DNA of 64,000 bases from an uncultured Lachnospiraceae bacterium (lineage in GTDB: Bacteria > Bacillota > Clostridia > Lachnospirales > Lachnospiraceae), in NCBI GenBank assembly GCA_947626285.1, contig CANQRR010000001.1:1-64000 (forward strand), written 5' to 3'. Positions within the stretch are counted from its first letter, which is position 1, and every line of letters begins with the position of its first letter. The position numbers were made by a program, and so were the translations under genes. Positions 41,076-51,400 of this stretch are shown here, piece after piece. Under the pieces are notes generated by a model, which was given only the letters and a program-made list of their open reading frames with translations, did not search any database and was not told the DNA's origin.

Positions 41076-42578
41076 ATGCGCTTATCGTGGAAGATCTTTT
41101 TTATCACGACGCCGATCTTTGTGCTCTTTCTGACCTTTTTCGGCCTGTGGATGATCCAGGACAATTTCAATGGCAGCCTGGACCGCGAGGTGGAGCGCTG
41201 CATGATCGAGAATCAGATGTTTCAGAATTCCTATGAGCTGACGCTGCACAGCCTTTCAGATGAGCAGCGGGCGCAGGCGTCGACAAAGCAGCTGGTCGAG
41301 AGCTTCCACGGACGCCGCGACGAGCTGAGCGGGAACGCGCGCATCTACGGGGAAGACGGGGAGATCCTGTATCAGGACAATGGCCTGCGCGTGGGACACA
41401 CGATCGCGGACGAGCTTGATGAGGAGAACAACGCCGGGTATGAGATCGTGCGGCAGGACGGCGAGACCTATCTTGCCGTTCTGGCGAGAAGCAGCTCCGG
41501 CGATCTGATCGAGACGACGCGGAATATTTCAGAGATTTATGCGGAGCGTTCCGCGATGTACGCGCGGTACCAGATCGGTGTGCTGATCGTGTCCGTGCTG
41601 GTGGGCGGACTGATTTTGCTGGCGCTGTTTCTGGTAATGCGCAATATGCAGAAGCTCTCCAGCGCGACCAGGCGCTTTGCGACGGGGCGGTACGACGCGC
41701 GCGTGAAGATCAGGAGCACGGATGAGATCGGGCGGCTGGCAGAGGACTTCAACTGGATGGCGAACACGATGAATACGCAGATGGAGCAGCTGCAGAACGA
41801 GGTAATGCGCCAGGAAGAGTTTACGGCGGCGTTTGCGCACGAGCTGAAGACGCCGCTCACTTCGATCATCGGGTACGCGGACACGATCCGGCAGATGGAG
41901 CTGTCGCCGGAGGAGACGGACATGTGCGCGGACTATATTTTCCGGCAGGGAAAACGGCTGCAGTCGCTGTCCTACAAGCTGCTCGATCTGACGATGGCCG
42001 GACGGGAGGACATTCTGCTGCGGGAGATCCGCGCGGGCGAACTGCTGCATGAGGTGGAGCGAACGGTGCTCCCGTCGCTGCTTGAGAAACAGATCACGAT
42101 ACAGACGGAGGCGCAGGACGGCTATATCTATGGGGATCGGGATCTTCTCATATCGTTATTCATCAATCTGATCGACAACGCGCGCAAGGCGTCTGATCCC
42201 GGCAAGCGGATCCGGGTGATTGGCGTGCGCCTGCCCGACAGCTACGCGGTCAGCGTGGAGGACGAAGGGCGGGGAATTCCGCCCGAGGAGCTCTCAAGGA
42301 TCACGGAGGCGTTCTACATGGTAGATAAGTCGCGTGCCCGCAAGGAAGGCGGCGCGGGACTTGGCCTGGCGCTGTGCCAGAAGATCGTGGAGCTGCACCG
42401 GGCGGTCTGGCAGATGGAGAGCGAACCCGGCGCAGGGCTGAAGGTGACGGTGCGTTTCTCCTATCCGGAGGAGGCGCGCGGGAAAAGGCGGAGCCGGGAC
42501 AGGAGGAGAGCGCGTTCGCCAAGAAGGACGGCACGGGAAAAGAAAACTGGCGAAGAGAGCGCTGCGCAAAAGATTTGA
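41076..42578 (+). CDS. Membrane sensor histidine kinase
   Basis: 500 residues. Transmembrane helix at about 9-27, an extracellular sensor region (about 30-165), a second helix (about 168-190), a HAMP domain, the His255 phosphoacceptor in FAHELKTPLTSIIGYAD, and an HATPase_c domain with N-box, DEGRGIPPEE and GGAGLGLALC. The tail is basic (about 470-500, RGKRRSRDRRRARSPRRTA), which is unusual and may reflect a shifted or eroded 3' end. Confidence 0.93.
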   Translation: MRLSWKIFFITTPIFVLFLTFFGLWMIQDNFNGSLDREVERCMIENQMFQNSYELTLHSLSDEQRAQASTKQLVESFHGRRDELSGNARIYGEDGEILYQDNGLRVGHTIADELDEENNAGYEIVRQDGETYLAVLARSSSGDLIETTRNISEIYAERSAMYARYQIGVLIVSVLVGGLILLALFLVMRNMQKLSSATRRFATGRYDARVKIRSTDEIGRLAEDFNWMANTMNTQMEQLQNEVMRQEEFTAAFAHELKTPLTSIIGYADTIRQMELSPEETDMCADYIFRQGKRLQSLSYKLLDLTMAGREDILLREIRAGELLHEVERTVLPSLLEKQITIQTEAQDGYIYGDRDLLISLFINLIDNARKASDPGKRIRVIGVRLPDSYAVSVEDEGRGIPPEELSRITEAFYMVDKSRARKEGGAGLGLALCQKIVELHRAVWQMESEPGAGLKVTVRFSYPEEARGKRRSRDRRRARSPRRTAREKKTGEESAAQKI

Positions 42579-42596
42579 ATGGGATGCCGCTGTCGG

Positions 42597-42690
42597 TGGG
42601 GAGCGATTGGGTCGTGGGACCATAAACTACAGGATTTATCTGATGTATTCGAGGGTCTGTGGGGAGCGATTGGATTGTGGGACCATAAAC
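42597..42690 (+). repeat. Pair of 31-bp direct repeats
   Basis: TGGGGAGCGATTGG followed by GTGGGACCATAAAC (with a short variable middle) occurs at 42597-42627 and 42660-42690, with two mismatches and a period of 63 bp. It lies between the kinase stop and the next gene. Confidence 0.75.
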
Positions 42691-42735
42691 GGGACCTGAA
42701 TCTCAGGATACGGACGGCAGAAGGGAGGCGTACAC

Positions 42736-43965
42736 ATGCCGAGGCGCGGAGGCTGGAAGACGATCTTGAAATATGCGGCGGGTATTCTGGCGCTCCTGGC
42801 GTCCGTGGCGGTCGCGTGGTTCCTGCCGGGGCTGTACGCCGGATGGCAGGACGCGCAGACGCAGGAGCGCGTGGTGCTCTCCAGGAGGGAAAATATCCAG
42901 TTTCTTGACACGGCTTCGCTTGACATCGCGGGGCGTCTGCAGATGTTTGAGAATATGGCGCACTTTTCCTGGGATTGGGATTACAATGGCGCTTATATGG
43001 GACTTGGTACGCCCACGGAAGAGATGGTCGATCGGTGTCGCGACGAGATGGAGGACTGGTGCGAGGCGGGACTGTTTCCGGGAGAATGCCTGTCGGGGAT
43101 TGCCCCGGACAATCTTCTGGCGGCTGCCACAGCCATCGTCTATCTGGACAACGCGATGCTGCAGGCCTATTGTTTTCGTTTTCATGAGGTAGACGGCTAC
43201 GCGGTCACGCTTGTGGCGGATGCGGATGTAGGAATGATCTACTACGCGTCCGTGAGCGGACCGGCGATGTTGGACGTGATCGCGGAGGACCTTGGCTTCG
43301 AATCATTTGGGGCAATGGCAGAGTACGAGATGGAATTGATGGCCGATCAGGGGATCGATCCGGACACTCTGAATCTGATGGTGGAAGCCGATGAATACGA
43401 GGACATGTACGAGGTTTATTCGAAAATATCTGAGGATCTTGAGCAGAATGTCCGTCCGGCGGATGCGTCGCGCTATGATTTCGCGGCGGTCTGCGGGGCG
43501 CAGGGGATGGAGCCTCGCAGGCAGTTCGGAAACCTGGCGCTTGACGTTGAGCTTTCATTTGAGACGTTTACGGGACATGCGCATCGCCAGCTGATCAGTG
43601 CGGATTATGATACGGAAGAGAGGCAGAACGGTCAGGATATCGGCATCGGATTCGCGGTGACGTACGGCGCGTATGAGTGGGGAAACCTTGTCAGCGATTT
43701 TGCAGCGACCTATGGGAGCTGGGAAGGATTCCCGGATAATCTGGCGGACTGGCATGCCCTGGTGGTCGCGTATGCGGTGGGGGATCCGGAAACGCTTGAG
43801 ACCTTGCGCTATCCCGGAGCAGCAGAGACGGAAAAAGCGCTGCCGGATGACGAGGCGTACGACATGGCAGAGAAAGAAAAAGCGGAAGAACAGGCGATCA
43901 TCGGAGATAACGGACAGGAGGCAGCGGAGGAGTATGGAAGCGCAGGCATGGCCTTTGAAGGCTGA
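42736..43965 (+). CDS. Membrane-anchored protein of unknown function linked to the two-component system
   Basis: 409 residues, no family recognised. One N-terminal transmembrane helix (about residues 12-33, AAGILALLASVAVAWFLPG) anchors a Glu/Asp-rich extracellular region. It contains LDTASLDIAGRLQ and a long helical stretch (about 190-240), and ends in a charged tail (KEKAEEQA). GGGAGG lies 7 nt before ATG 42736. It follows the kinase at a distance of 157 nt. The position suggests an accessory or sensory partner of the kinase; no domain supports a more precise statement. Confidence 0.75.
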   Translation: MPRRGGWKTILKYAAGILALLASVAVAWFLPGLYAGWQDAQTQERVVLSRRENIQFLDTASLDIAGRLQMFENMAHFSWDWDYNGAYMGLGTPTEEMVDRCRDEMEDWCEAGLFPGECLSGIAPDNLLAAATAIVYLDNAMLQAYCFRFHEVDGYAVTLVADADVGMIYYASVSGPAMLDVIAEDLGFESFGAMAEYEMELMADQGIDPDTLNLMVEADEYEDMYEVYSKISEDLEQNVRPADASRYDFAAVCGAQGMEPRRQFGNLALDVELSFETFTGHAHRQLISADYDTEERQNGQDIGIGFAVTYGAYEWGNLVSDFAATYGSWEGFPDNLADWHALVVAYAVGDPETLETLRYPGAAETEKALPDDEAYDMAEKEKAEEQAIIGDNGQEAAEEYGSAGMAFEG

Positions 43966-44081
43966 AAATTTTCGGGGCGGATGACATGCTCCAAGAAAAT
44001 TGAAGAAAATACTTGTGATGATACAACTTTGATACAATTTTGTGCAAAATCTGATACATGTGAGTTTTATCCTCTCTGTGG

Positions 44082-44963
44082 ATGAAGGAAGACGCCTGGA
44101 GGTATTTTGAGGATATGGATCGCATGCAAAGAAAGGAAGAACGGAAAAGGGAGCTGGCGGAGAATCAGATGCTGCTTGCCGAGAGCGAGAAGCAGGACGG
44201 TCATGAACTTCGGCACAGGAGGGGACGGCGCATTGCGTTGGGCATCTTGGCGGTGCTGCTGGCCGGGGTGGTGGCCGGAACTCTGCGCTACCGGCAAGCA
44301 GGGGAGACGAGTTCGGGTCTCTTCTGGATCTGGGAGGACCGGGGCGACGACGCCGTGAACATGAGCGGACAGGAGGCTGACCTGCTGATGCTGGTCAACA
44401 AGGATCACCCGATCCCGAAGAATTATCTGCCGCGGCTGCACTGGCTGGAGAACAAGTCCTGCGCGGTTGCGGAGGAAATGTATCCGGCGCTGAAGATGAT
44501 GCTGACGGACGGGTCCGAGGAGGGGCTGCAGTTCGTCGTGGCCTCCGGCTATCGGGATTCCAAATATCAGAAGAAGCTTCTGGAAGAGGACATTGCGGCG
44601 TCGATGGAGAGCGAGGGGCTGACCTGGGAGCAGGCGTACGACCAGGAGACCCGCGAGACGATGCCGCCGGGACACAGCGAGCACGAGACGGGGCTGGCGG
44701 CGGATATCGTTTCACTGGATTACCAGGTGCTAGATGCGCAGCAGGAGGATACGCCGGAGTGCAAGTGGCTGCAGGAGAATTGCAGCAAATACGGGTTCAT
44801 CCTGCGCTATCCGCGCGGCAAGGAGGACATCACGAAGGTAGATTACGAGTCCTGGCATTTTCGCTATGTGGGCGTGGAAGCCGCGCAGGAGATCATGAGC
44901 AGGGGGATCACGTTAGAGGAGTATGTCGCGGATGAAACCGTTGCAGCCCAAAGGGAAGAGTAG
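44082..44963 (+). CDS. VanY-family D-Ala-D-Ala carboxypeptidase
   Basis: 293 residues. Charged cytoplasmic start, one transmembrane helix (about residues 48-65), then an extracellular VanY/LAS metallopeptidase domain with zinc ligands HSEHETGLAADIV (His...Asp) and SWHFRYVG (His). It trims the terminal D-Ala of peptidoglycan stems. The start is uncertain: ATG 44082 has no good ribosome site, while in-frame ATGs at 44115 and 44124 are preceded by GGAGG or GAGG at long spacing. Confidence 0.88.
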   Translation: MKEDAWRYFEDMDRMQRKEERKRELAENQMLLAESEKQDGHELRHRRGRRIALGILAVLLAGVVAGTLRYRQAGETSSGLFWIWEDRGDDAVNMSGQEADLLMLVNKDHPIPKNYLPRLHWLENKSCAVAEEMYPALKMMLTDGSEEGLQFVVASGYRDSKYQKKLLEEDIAASMESEGLTWEQAYDQETRETMPPGHSEHETGLAADIVSLDYQVLDAQQEDTPECKWLQENCSKYGFILRYPRGKEDITKVDYESWHFRYVGVEAAQEIMSRGITLEEYVADETVAAQREE

Positions 44964-44989
44964 CCGGATCAGAGGGAGGCTTGTGAGGG

Positions 44990-45367
44990 ATGAAGCGTCG
45001 GAAAATAAGGGAATTTGCATTTTCAGTTACTTTGGTCTGTTTGCTGTGCAGCGGCTGCGGAGTTAAGAGAGGGGAGCAGCAGGATATTCCGGAGGACGTA
45101 TCTGAGATTGAGACCGGGATCATAATAGAGTGTGAGACAGAGCAGGAATCGGAGGCGACTTCGACGCAAAACGGGTCATTGCCGCCGATTCCAAAGACGA
45201 AAGAGGAGGAAGAAGAACTGTTCGGAAAGACGACGTTGGATGGACAGTGGATCCCGCCTGAGGGCTCTTATAAGTATCCGGATGGAAATATTTACAACAA
45301 GGAGGGACTGGTGATCGGCCAGTGGAGAAAGCCCACAGAAAAGGAGATCACGAATGCGGTAGGGTGA
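44990..45367 (+). CDS. Small lipoprotein of unknown function
   Basis: 125 residues with a lipoprotein signal peptide ending in the lipobox LCSGC, cleavage before Cys23 or so. The mature part is short and very acidic, then KTTLDGQWIPPEGSYKYPDG. It lies 26 nt after the VanY-like gene and is likely co-transcribed with it. No known family recognised. Confidence 0.75.
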   Translation: MKRRKIREFAFSVTLVCLLCSGCGVKRGEQQDIPEDVSEIETGIIIECETEQESEATSTQNGSLPPIPKTKEEEEELFGKTTLDGQWIPPEGSYKYPDGNIYNKEGLVIGQWRKPTEKEITNAVG

Positions 45368-45590
45368 AAAAATTTAAATATCTGTTTGAAGTGATTGATA
45401 TTATCTTGCTGATAAGATATACTTTTTAAGAAGTTAATGAAAATATATTTTGGCATAGTCAAAAAGTATATCGGTTTGGATGATTTCAAAATTATGATTT
45501 GCTTTACTCTAGAAACGACAGAAAGACAAAGAATCACATTTTTGATGATATCAGTCGGGGACAGGTTATCTATTGCAGGGAGGCGAAGCT
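45368..45590. other. AT-rich intergenic region
   Basis: About 220 bases, strongly AT-rich, with a small TATCTT/AAGATA hairpin at about 45401-45419 followed by TACTTTTT that could end the VanY/lipoprotein transcript. No gene. Confidence 0.4.
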
Positions 45591-46076
45591 ATGAGATCGT
45601 CAGATCCGATCGCTGATGCTCTAAAGGCGGTTTTCGACAACAACTGGTTCTATGTGGCGTGCATTGAGCTGTGGGGAATCTATGTGCATTTGCCGCGGCT
45701 GTTTCCAGCGGCGCTGATTCGGCTTCCGATGTATATTTATCTGCCGTTGCTGTTTGTGTTCTGCTATGTGATATTTTTTGTGATCGAACTGGGCAGAATA
45801 AAGAGGCGGGCAGAAAAGGAAGAGTACGGGATGGATTCCGCACAGGAAGAGGAAAGTTCCGTGAGCCGGAAGGATTTTATGGACGGACTGGCGCGGGTTC
45901 TGACGAGCAAGTTTAACTGGCTGATCGCGGCAGCCTGCTCGATTCCTCCGTTCTGGCTGGCGGAGTATTACTTCGATGGATCGCGGATTGAGCTGATTGT
46001 GAAAGGAGCGGTCATGCTGATCTCTTTTGCGACGGTGTTCGCGTTTCTGGCTCATGAGAAGGCGAAGAAAATGTAG
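45591..46076 (+). CDS. Small multi-span membrane protein
   Basis: 161 residues from ATG 45591, set by GGGAGG 7 nt upstream. Two hydrophobic pairs are visible: about 18-38 and 45-68, then 105-125 and 137-155, with a charged cytoplasmic loop (about 70-100) between. No family recognised. Monocistronic. Confidence 0.65.
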   Translation: MRSSDPIADALKAVFDNNWFYVACIELWGIYVHLPRLFPAALIRLPMYIYLPLLFVFCYVIFFVIELGRIKRRAEKEEYGMDSAQEEESSVSRKDFMDGLARVLTSKFNWLIAAACSIPPFWLAEYYFDGSRIELIVKGAVMLISFATVFAFLAHEKAKKM

Positions 46077-46142
46077 AGGATATATTGACAAAAACAGAAT
46101 GATTTGATAATTTTAAATTGAGAACGAAAGGAGGTTGTGGCT

Positions 46143-46829
46143 ATGAACAAGAAAAGAATATTGCTTACCATTCCGATTTTCTGTGTGCTTTTGACCTGGA
46201 TGCTGGGTTTGCTTCCTGTGGCTGCTGCTGCGCCGGGCGTGCCGACGGAGGTCACCATCGTCAATGGGCAGAACAAGTCCATCGGAAAGAAGACCGTAGC
46301 GAAGGGCGAGCGCTTTGAGCTGAAAGCCCGTGTAAACCCGGGTGCGGAGGATGATTACCTGGAATGGAAGATCATAAGCGGGAAGAACGTCGTCAAGTTT
46401 GTCGACTACGAGAAATACGGCGATGAGGCGGAACTCAAGGCAGTGAAGACCGGCACCGCCAAGGTTCAGGTGTTTGTGAACGGCGCTGCGGGGAAGAAGG
46501 TAAAGGATACCATCACGATCAAGGTGAAGAAGGCTTCGGCATCTGCGGGCAAGATCACGGCAAAGGGCGGCAAGACCAAACATGAGGAAGCGGGAGAAGA
46601 TTTTGATCTGGAGGTAAAGAAGAGCAGTTCTTTGATTCCGGATAGCCAGCTGCAGTGGTCGATCGCGGACAAAAGCGTCGCAGACTTTGCATATGGACGA
46701 AAAACCGGCAGGGAAGTCGAATTCTATGCCAAAAAGGCGGGGACGACAAAGATTACCTGTAAGTATGTGGTGAATGGGAAGACGAAGTCAAGCGTCACAT
46801 TTACGATAAATGTGACATGGGACGATTGA
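46143..46829 (+). CDS. Secreted protein with two Ig-like (BIG2-type) domains
   Basis: 228 residues. Signal peptide (MNKKRILLTIPIFCVLLTWM ... AAAA), then two repeated beta domains of about 95 residues, each with the pattern of Lys/Val-rich strands ending TIKVKK or TINVTW. These resemble the Ig-like repeats of bacterial surface adhesins. No anchor or sortase motif. GGAGG 8 nt upstream fixes ATG 46143. Role unknown; extracellular structural protein. Confidence 0.72.
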   Translation: MNKKRILLTIPIFCVLLTWMLGLLPVAAAAPGVPTEVTIVNGQNKSIGKKTVAKGERFELKARVNPGAEDDYLEWKIISGKNVVKFVDYEKYGDEAELKAVKTGTAKVQVFVNGAAGKKVKDTITIKVKKASASAGKITAKGGKTKHEEAGEDFDLEVKKSSSLIPDSQLQWSIADKSVADFAYGRKTGREVEFYAKKAGTTKITCKYVVNGKTKSSVTFTINVTWDD

Positions 46830-46848
46830 TCCGCGGGAGAAAGGAAAG

Positions 46849-46908
46849 AGGGCTGTCATGGGAAAACAGCGCTGTTTGGAGACCAAACGGCTATTCCCTG
46901 GCAGCCCT
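46849..46908. terminator. Bidirectional terminator between convergent genes
   Basis: AGGGCTGTCATGGGAA (46849-46864) pairs imperfectly with TTCCCTGGCAGCCCT (46894-46908). U-rich sequence follows on both strands. It overlaps the last codons of the minus-strand GGDEF gene. Confidence 0.6.
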
Positions 46909-48147
46909 GTGCTTTTCCTTCTTTTCCCGGTACATTTCCTGATCGGACTGGCTGATGCAGCTTTCGAGAGAGTCCTCCCGGCTGTTCAGCGTGGCGATGC
47001 CGAAAGAAATGCTGAGCTGCCAGCTTCCGATGTGGAACTGCTCTTCGGCGCGCTTCATCTGCGCGACGTATTCAGCGGCCTGCTGCGCGGTGGTGCGGGG
47101 GAGCAGCAGAAGAAACTCGTCGCCGCCCATGCGGAACATCACGCAGTCGGACGGGAGCACGCTCCGGAAGAGCTGCGCCGACATCCGGAGATATTCATCG
47201 CCCGCCATATGCCCGTAGGTGTCGTTGATCTTTTTCAGATTGTCGCAGTCAGTGGAGATGATGCTGACAGGGAAAAGGTCCTTTTTCGACAGCTCCCGCA
47301 TATATTCGTAAAAATATGCACGGTTGTGCAGGCCGGTCAGCTCGTCGGTCGTCGCCTGCCTGTGGAATTCCCGTTTCAGCATCTCGTGCTCCGTCACATC
47401 GTGGACCAGCCCGATGATGCCGTCGATGTCGCCGTCGTCGTTAAAGATCGGCTCCTTGACTATGTCAAAAAATTCCTGCATTCCGTCCGCGTTGATCTCG
47501 ATCGTGTAGGATGCGCCCTTCCCGGTCTCCATGATCTCCATGTCTTTCTGCTGGGCGGCGATGGCGTTTTCCCTATCCTTGCGGATGTCCGGATCGGTCT
47601 TTCCGCGGATCGTCCAGTCCGGATCGTTTGAGTGATCCAGATGGTGCCAGTAATGGGTGGCGAAGATGTACCGCCCTTCCCTGTCCTTCAGATAAATATT
47701 CGAGGGGAGCGCTTTCAGCATCTTTTCAATGCCATAGAAGGTCAGCGAATCCTTGAGCATGATCGCGTTGGAAATGCGGTTCCGGATGATGGCGGGATAG
47801 TAGGGCCGGCCGATGCAGTCGACGAACCCGTGTCCGAGCCTGCCGGATGCCTCCGCCGCGATGACATCGTCGACCAGCATGAGCACGGGAATGGTCGAAA
47901 AGTCGGCCTTGCCCCGGACATATTCCAGAAAATCGTCCTCAGCGGCAGAAGCTGCATCCGGTCTCAGCAGCACCGCCGCGACGACGGCTCCATTCTCCTC
48001 CAGAAAGGCTTTTCCCTCCTGGACGCTGTCAAACTCTATAAAACGATATTCATCGGCGAGAAGCGCGCAAAGCTCCTTTCGGTTCTGTACATCGCTGTCG
48101 ATGAGCAGAAGTTTTTGCCGATGGTCTGTATTTGTATTTCGATTCAT
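46891..48147 (-). CDS. Diguanylate cyclase: receiver-like, PAS and GGDEF domains
   Basis: 418 residues from ATG 48147. Residues about 10-120 resemble a receiver domain (LLLIDSDVQNRKELCALL) with a poorly conserved acidic site (AAVLLRPD). A PAS domain follows (about 140-260) with IYLKDREGRYIFATHYWHHL, then a GGDEF domain with intact MGGDEFLLL active site. The RxxD inhibitory site is not present at the usual place. Expected to make c-di-GMP, so it may control the MshEN-bearing PilB. The start is inferred from the domain border; the ribosome site is weak. The frame extends far upstream but overlaps the promoter region of the divergent gene. Confidence 0.85.
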   Translation of the reverse strand: MNRNTNTDHRQKLLLIDSDVQNRKELCALLADEYRFIEFDSVQEGKAFLEENGAVVAAVLLRPDAASAAEDDFLEYVRGKADFSTIPVLMLVDDVIAAEASGRLGHGFVDCIGRPYYPAIIRNRISNAIMLKDSLTFYGIEKMLKALPSNIYLKDREGRYIFATHYWHHLDHSNDPDWTIRGKTDPDIRKDRENAIAAQQKDMEIMETGKGASYTIEINADGMQEFFDIVKEPIFNDDGDIDGIIGLVHDVTEHEMLKREFHRQATTDELTGLHNRAYFYEYMRELSKKDLFPVSIISTDCDNLKKINDTYGHMAGDEYLRMSAQLFRSVLPSDCVMFRMGGDEFLLLLPRTTAQQAAEYVAQMKRAEEQFHIGSWQLSISFGIATLNSREDSLESCISQSDQEMYREKKEKHRAARE

Positions 48148-48244
48148 ATGGTCACACTCTTTTCTCAATAACATTTTACTTATCATAATCCCAAATTTCT
48201 GAAAAATCAATTCCCCATTTAGGGTCCTCAAATAGAAAATGTAG

Positions 48245-48273
48245 TTGTTAAAATATACTAGATATGGTATACT
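48245..48273 (+). promoter_or_regulatory. Sigma-A promoter of the M60 peptidase operon
   Basis: TTGTTA (48245-48250), 17-bp spacer, TATACT (48268-48273), giving a 5' leader of about 125 nt. It lies in the 256-bp divergent region shared with the GGDEF gene. Confidence 0.75.
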
Positions 48274-48403
48274 TCTAAAAAATATATACACAAGCGGGGA
48301 GAGCGACAGTGTATATTCGCGGATCGCGGCTGCCGGAGTACGCCGGATCGCCGTGAAACGCAGAAGGGAAACAGGGGATATAAAAATAAGGGGGACAATA
48401 GCT

Positions 48404-51400
48404 ATGAAAAGACGGTTGGCAATCGTGCTTGCCGCTTTGCTTGTGGTACAGCCAGTGGCGGGCTCCGCTTTTACTGCTGCAGCGGCAGAGCAGCAGATCG
48501 TTTTGCCGGAGGAGACGAACGGCGGAATGGCAGGGGAAGGGATCGATCCTGGACAGGGAGATTCCGTACAGCCGCAGAGCAGCATTCAGACATGGGAAGA
48601 ACAGGGAACCGGGGATCCGCAAAATGGGAGCTCTCCGGATATTTTTGTGTCCGTAGAAGATCCGGCTGATCCGAGCTTCGACGCTTCCGGGACAGAAGCT
48701 TCCGATCAGAGTGAGCCTTTGGACACGGAGGAATTGCCGGAATCAGTAGAATCGCCGGAATCGGCAGAGACGCCGGAAACTGCGGGAGAGTCGGAGGAAT
48801 CGTCGAGCGAGACGCTGACAGAACCATCGCCGGAGACATCGGCTGAGCCGTCGACGGATATGACAGAAGCAGAGCTTGCGGATGAGCCTGCAGACGACGT
48901 GGTGATTGTTGAGGATGAGATTTTTCTGGATGGGATTCAGCCGGTGCTTGAGCTGACGGAGGAGACGGAGTCAGAATCGGAATCGGAATCCGGGCTGGAG
49001 TTTACATTAGAGGAAGAAAGCATGACGGAGACGGCTGGACTGATGCTGCTTGCGTCGAATGAGCTGGCAGGCAAGTCGTTTCTGGAGGTGAAACTGACGG
49101 CCTCGCATCCGGCGGTCCGTGAGCACACTTACACGGTGGCGGTCACGGGGCCTGTGAGCGGGATGAGAACGCTTGCCCTGCCTCATGCGGGAGGCAGTTC
49201 GGATGTGGCGCGGTTTGAGGTCACTCCGGGCACATATACGGTAACGGTCAGCGCAGACAAATTTGCGTCTTATACGCAGGAAGTCACGGTCGGACAGCAC
49301 CAGACTGCGCGGATTGAGGTCGAGAATGTCAGAACCGGAAGCACTACGGACAAAGGAGCGACCGGTCAGAAGGGCTGGCTGCGCCTGGGGGATGTGAATG
49401 GAGACGGCGATGTCACGCAGGAAGATGTCAAGGAGATCCTTGGCGCGATGCGCAGCACTCCTTTGGACCCTTTTTATAATCTGAACGACGCGATGGATGA
49501 GATCGTGGATATCGCAGATCTGCAGTATGCGGTGCAGAGCGCAGGAGAGTCGCAGGAGGCGACGGTCATGCTGCAGTCCCTTCCTCAGGAGGTGCTCGCG
49601 GATCCAGGGACAAATATAGACGGCGCGGAAAACCTGCTGAGCGACGCAGGGATGACACAGCTTGCGCCGACGGCGCAGGATGCCGCGATCTCAGAAGCGA
49701 ACCCTGTGACGGTCGGCTTTGCGTTCGCGCAGGATAAAGAGAAAGTCGATATCGACAGTCTTCCGCAGCTTGGCGGCATGACGATCAAGGCTCCGGTCAA
49801 GTCGGAGGACGGAAAGGCGTCCGGCAGCGAGATCGCAGCCGGTGAAGCGCAGGTAGAGTACAGCTATAAGGACGCGGAAGGAAACGTACAGGAAGGGCTT
49901 CTGACAGTCGATCTGAGCGGCGCGGCACAGCCCGCGATGTTTATGGAGGCGTCCCGGATATCTACAGGCACGGCGCATGTCGAGCCGGACGGTTCGCTTG
50001 TTCTTGACTTTGGCGGGCAGCTTGCCGTGAAACGCGTGACGATCAAGATTACCGGGACGACGAAAAAGGAAGAGAAGCTGGTCGACATCGCGAAGGTCGA
50101 GTTTGTAAACAATATGGCGGATCGTATTCCGGCGCCGGAGCTCTTTACGCCGACATTAAACGTGGCTGGGGTAGGGAATGAGGAGATTCTCGTGAGCTGG
50201 ACGCCTCAGACAAATGTGACGGGTTATGAGCTTTACGTGTCCGGACCGGTCAAACGACAGGAGGGTCAGGCAGAGCAGTGCCTGTATGTCAGCGGAACGC
50301 AGTACGCGATCGTATCGATTCAGGACAAACCGATCAAAAACTTTGCCGAGTATACCGTGAAAGTGCGCTCGGTCAACGGCGAGTGGAAAAGCGGTTGGTC
50401 CGATGTCGTGAAGCCGATTCCACAGCCGGGCAGTACGCCGGCTTCTGTGGACAACGTCGTGGCGACCGGAGGATATCGCTCGATCCATGTGACGTGGAAG
50501 GACATGGACGACGCGAACGGCTATATGGTTTATTATCGGAGAAAAGAGGCGGGCGGGGATTTCTATCCGGTCGTGCGGGATTTCGCGCAGACGCAGGAGG
50601 GTACAGGCTGCCTCGACAGGAACAGTTACACGATCACCGGGCTGGACAATGGCACAGAGTATGAGCTCTATGTGATCGGTTGGAATGAAAAAGGTTGGGG
50701 CAGTCCATCCATCACGGCGCTTGCCACGACAGAGAGCGGAGATACGCCGTTGCTGCCGCAGTATCGGCTGATCAATACGTCTCAGGGTCAGGGCGTCTTG
50801 AGCGCCCATATCGTGAGCGCGATCTGCGGCAATCACCGGAGTCAGAAGATGGTGGAGAGCCGATTGGACGACGCGAAGAGAGAGGCAGGGGAGCAGCCAT
50901 CCATCAAGGGTACGCCGCTCTCAAACAGCCAGTGGGCGTACGGCGTAGCGGACGACGATTACGTTTCCTATTGGATCAAAAATGACTGGGACGACGGAGT
51001 CGCCTACCCGGTCAATGATTACAGCAAAGGCGTCACGGTCACGCTGGACCGGGAATACCGTATGAATTATCTGACCTTCACGGCGGCGGACATCACCGGG
51101 AACCCGGAGCGGGCGAGGGTCGTATACTGGAATTCCGATACCGGGGTCGGCGGCGCTGTGGTCGAGAACTCGTTGATCCGAAGGCTGGACAAGAACAACC
51201 GCCCGTACTACATCGTGAAATTCCACGAGGCGGTGACGGCGGATCAGGTTCAGCTCTGTATCGGGACAGGCTATGCGAGCATCGATCTGAAGATCGGTGA
51301 GATTCATTTCCATGAATACGATCCGTTGGACGATGAGATCATGAATCTGTACACGGACGCGATGCACACGACGCTGCGCGACGGCGTGACAGAGGAGGAG

